The notes beneath the pieces were generated by a model. That model ran no database searches. It was not told the origin of the DNA and was given only the letters and a program-made list of their open reading frames with translations. Made by a program: the position numbers and the translations under genes. Shown here piece after piece: positions 62,261 to 64,000 of a stretch of DNA of 64,000 nucleotides (position 1 is its first letter; each line of letters begins with the position of its first letter). Source of the stretch: Eubacteriales Family XIII. Incertae Sedis bacterium (GTDB taxonomy: Bacteria > Bacillota > Clostridia > Peptostreptococcales > Anaerovoracaceae); contig JAISTV010000006.1 in assembly GCA_031272485.1 (NCBI GenBank), forward strand, positions 1-64,000, in the 5' to 3' direction.

Positions 62261-63232
62261 ATGAGAGTTTCTAAGGATAGTTTCAGGGGATGCCTGCTCG
62301 GGGGCGCTACGGCGGATGCGCGGGCGTACGGCATGAAAGAGAAGGGGAAAGATCTGATAAACGACAACACGCAAATGACGTCCTTTACGCTGGACGGCCT
62401 TGTGTGGGCGGCGGATCGCGCGGCGAAGCGGGGCGTGTACGCGTACATCCCGTGCCTGTTCTACTCGTACCAGAAATGGTACTACACGCAGACGGGCAGC
62501 CTCGCGGATAAGAACTACGCGTTTATTCTGGGCGGCGAGATTCTGGAGTGGGAAGGGCTTTTCGCGCGGCGCGGCACAGGCATTACGAGCCTCACGGCGC
62601 TGGCGGGGAGCATAGACAACAAGTTCGGGACCATGAAGAACCGCGTGAATGCTTCCAACGGCTGCGGCAGCGTGACGCGCGTGGCGCCCATAGGGCTGTA
62701 CTTCTGGCGCAACCCGGAGATGGCGTTTCAGATCGGGGCGCAGAGCGGGGCGCTTACGCACGGCGGGACGGAGGCAATACTGGCGGCGGGCTATTACGCG
62801 GCGTACATAGCGTACATCGTGGCCGGGCTGTCCATGCGGGCCGCGGCGGATAACGCGCTGAGCATTCTGGAAAAGGAGCAGGGAAGCGAGGCGTGCGCCG
62901 GGCTGATAGAAAAAGCGCTGGAGCTCTCTCTCGGAAACAAGGCGCTGAACAAGGCCACGGCGGAGATAGGGCAGGGCTTTACGGCGGCGGAGTGCGCGGC
63001 GCTCGCGGTGTATATGAGCCTGCGGTACGAGGAGGACTTCGTCGGGGCCATACTCGCCTCGCTGAGTTTCGACGGCAACCACGCGAGCGTGGCTTCCATA
63101 ACGGGCAATACGCTCGGGACGTTTTACGGACAGTCGGTTATCCCCGCGCGGTGGGTCACGGACGTGGAGCTCGCGGACCTCATGGTGCACGGTGCGGATC
63201 TTTTGCTTGAGCGCGTGGAGCGCGAGGGCTGA
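62261..63232 (+). CDS. ADP-ribosylglycohydrolase family protein with altered metal motifs
   Basis: 323 residues, all-helical ADP-ribosylglycohydrolase fold. Recognisable blocks are FRGCLLGGATADARAYG, INDNTQMTSFTLDGLV, ASNGCGSVTRVAPIGLYF, ALTHGG and SFDGNHASVASITGNTLGTF. The usual C-terminal metal motif with two Asp residues before Ser/Thr (GDTDT or DSDS-like) reads FDGNHAS, and the usual DDT is DNT, so the two-metal centre may be changed. It may act on a different substrate or bind without cleaving. It lies 15 bp after glmS and 17 bp before the SAH hydrolase gene. Confidence 0.8.
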   Translation: MRVSKDSFRGCLLGGATADARAYGMKEKGKDLINDNTQMTSFTLDGLVWAADRAAKRGVYAYIPCLFYSYQKWYYTQTGSLADKNYAFILGGEILEWEGLFARRGTGITSLTALAGSIDNKFGTMKNRVNASNGCGSVTRVAPIGLYFWRNPEMAFQIGAQSGALTHGGTEAILAAGYYAAYIAYIVAGLSMRAAADNALSILEKEQGSEACAGLIEKALELSLGNKALNKATAEIGQGFTAAECAALAVYMSLRYEEDFVGAILASLSFDGNHASVASITGNTLGTFYGQSVIPARWVTDVELADLMVHGADLLLERVEREG

Positions 63233-63249
63233 ACGGAAAGGATGCGGTT

Positions 63250-64000
63250 ATGAAGGACTATGAAATCAAGGATATAAGCCTGGCGCCGGAAGGGCACCGG
63301 CGGATTGAGTGGGTGCGGCAGAACATGCCGCTGCTGCGTGGGCTCGAGGAAAAGTACCTCGCCATGCCGGACGCGGAAAAACCGCTTAAGGGCGTAAAGA
63401 TTTCTCTTTCCGTGCACATGGAGCCCAAGACGGCCTACCTCGGGAAGGTCTTCGCGGCGGCGGGCGCGGACGTGGCGGCTACCGGGAGCAACGTGCTCTC
63501 CACGCAGGACTCGGCCGTGGCGGCGCTGGCGGACAGCGGGATTAAGATTTACGCCATTCACGGTGAGAGCCAGGAAGACTACCAGCGGCATATCGAAATG
63601 TGTCTGGAACATAAGCCGAATATCATCATAGACGACGGGGCGGATCTGGTGAGTACCATCCACGCCCGGCGGCCGGAACTGGGCGCGGAGGTCTGGGGCG
63701 GCTGCGAGGAGACCACCACGGGCATCATCCGCTTAAAGGCGCTCGCGGCTACCGGCAAGCTCATGTTCCCCATGCTCGCCGTAAACGACGCGCAGTGCAA
63801 GCACCTGTTTGACAACCGCTACGGCACGGGGCAGTCCGTGTGGGATTCCATCATGCGCAACACGAATCTGATTATCGCGGCCAAGACCGTGGTGGTGGCC
63901 GGCTACGGCTGGTGCTCCAAGGGGATTGCCATGCGGGCGGCGGCGCTGGGCGCTTCCGTCATTGTCACGGAGATTGACCCGGTCAAGGCCATAGAGGCGC
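63250..64000 (+). CDS. ahcY: S-adenosylhomocysteine hydrolase (3' end outside window)
   Basis: The first 250 residues are visible from the ATG at 63250, with AAAGGA upstream. It splits S-adenosylhomocysteine into adenosine and homocysteine using bound NAD. Family blocks are RIEWVRQNMPLL, GVKISLSVHMEPKTAYLG, GSNVLSTQDSAVAALADSG, GCEETTTGIIRLKAL, VNDAQCKHLFDNRYGTGQS and the NAD-binding start VVVAGYGWCSKGIAMRAA. The frame runs off the right edge. Confidence 0.93.
   Translation, partial: MKDYEIKDISLAPEGHRRIEWVRQNMPLLRGLEEKYLAMPDAEKPLKGVKISLSVHMEPKTAYLGKVFAAAGADVAATGSNVLSTQDSAVAALADSGIKIYAIHGESQEDYQRHIEMCLEHKPNIIIDDGADLVSTIHARRPELGAEVWGGCEETTTGIIRLKALAATGKLMFPMLAVNDAQCKHLFDNRYGTGQSVWDSIMRNTNLIIAAKTVVVAGYGWCSKGIAMRAAALGASVIVTEIDPVKAIEA

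Noticed and set aside
60872-63190. A 772-codon minus-strand frame over glmS and the ADP-ribosylglycohydrolase gene
   Set aside because: It crosses two well-supported genes and has Arg/His-rich shadow composition. Similar long shadows occur over hydA, hydB and the his genes.

Overview
The window looks like a chromosomal segment of a GC-rich, strictly anaerobic, Gram-positive bacterium, most likely an uncultured member of the Clostridia. The signs are a HisZ-dependent histidine pathway, zinc-type S14 and S4, a four-cysteine adenylate kinase lid, a cdaA-cdaR-glmM-glmS cluster, long-form HPF, YhaM, RecD2, a group II ECF transporter, a giant surface protein with a sorting-signal-like C terminus, and a trimeric HydCBA [FeFe] hydrogenase. 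No tRNA, rRNA, CRISPR array, phage or transposase gene was seen. Assignments are from reading motifs; no database search was possible.

Layout. 1-6.2 kb: the end of trmO, a small lipoprotein, an L,D-transpeptidase, citrate synthase, an RluB-type pseudouridine synthase, a stretch with consensus DnaA boxes, and an unrecognised 404-aa protein. 6.3-12.9 kb: a compact his operon (hisZG fusion, hisD, hisB, hisH, hisA, hisF, hisI, hisE; no hisC or histidinol phosphatase), with palindromic operator candidates and a dispersed-type palindromic repeat between hisD and hisB. 13.1-23.4 kb: one gene for a secreted protein of about 3,450 residues. 23.5-24.5 kb: birA. 24.6-40.4 kb: the fused S10-spc-alpha ribosomal operons, with secY, adk, map, infA, rpmJ and rpoA inside. 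40.5-44.8 kb: the hydrogenase. 44.8-47.9 kb: a NUDIX hydrolase and an ABC importer. 47.9-48.3 kb: a dense cluster of inverted repeats ending in a BirA-type operator. 48.3-52.2 kb: ecfA1-ecfA2-ecfT-queT-trmB. 52.2-56.8 kb: a flavoprotein, yhaM, recD2, comF. 57.0-62.2 kb: hpf, then cdaA-cdaR-glmM-glmS. 62.2-64.0 kb: an unusual ADP-ribosylglycohydrolase homologue and the start of S-adenosylhomocysteine hydrolase.

How it fits together. Most genes are housekeeping and arranged in tight operons, often with TGATG- or ATGA-type overlaps. The most distinctive content is the giant repeat protein, the hairpin and repeat cluster with the BirA box in front of the ECF module, several promoters whose -10 box lies only 6-8 nt before the start codon (predicting leaderless mRNAs), the HisZ-HisG fusion, acidic Ala-rich tails on S3 and S19, and short in-phase palindromes inside several genes.
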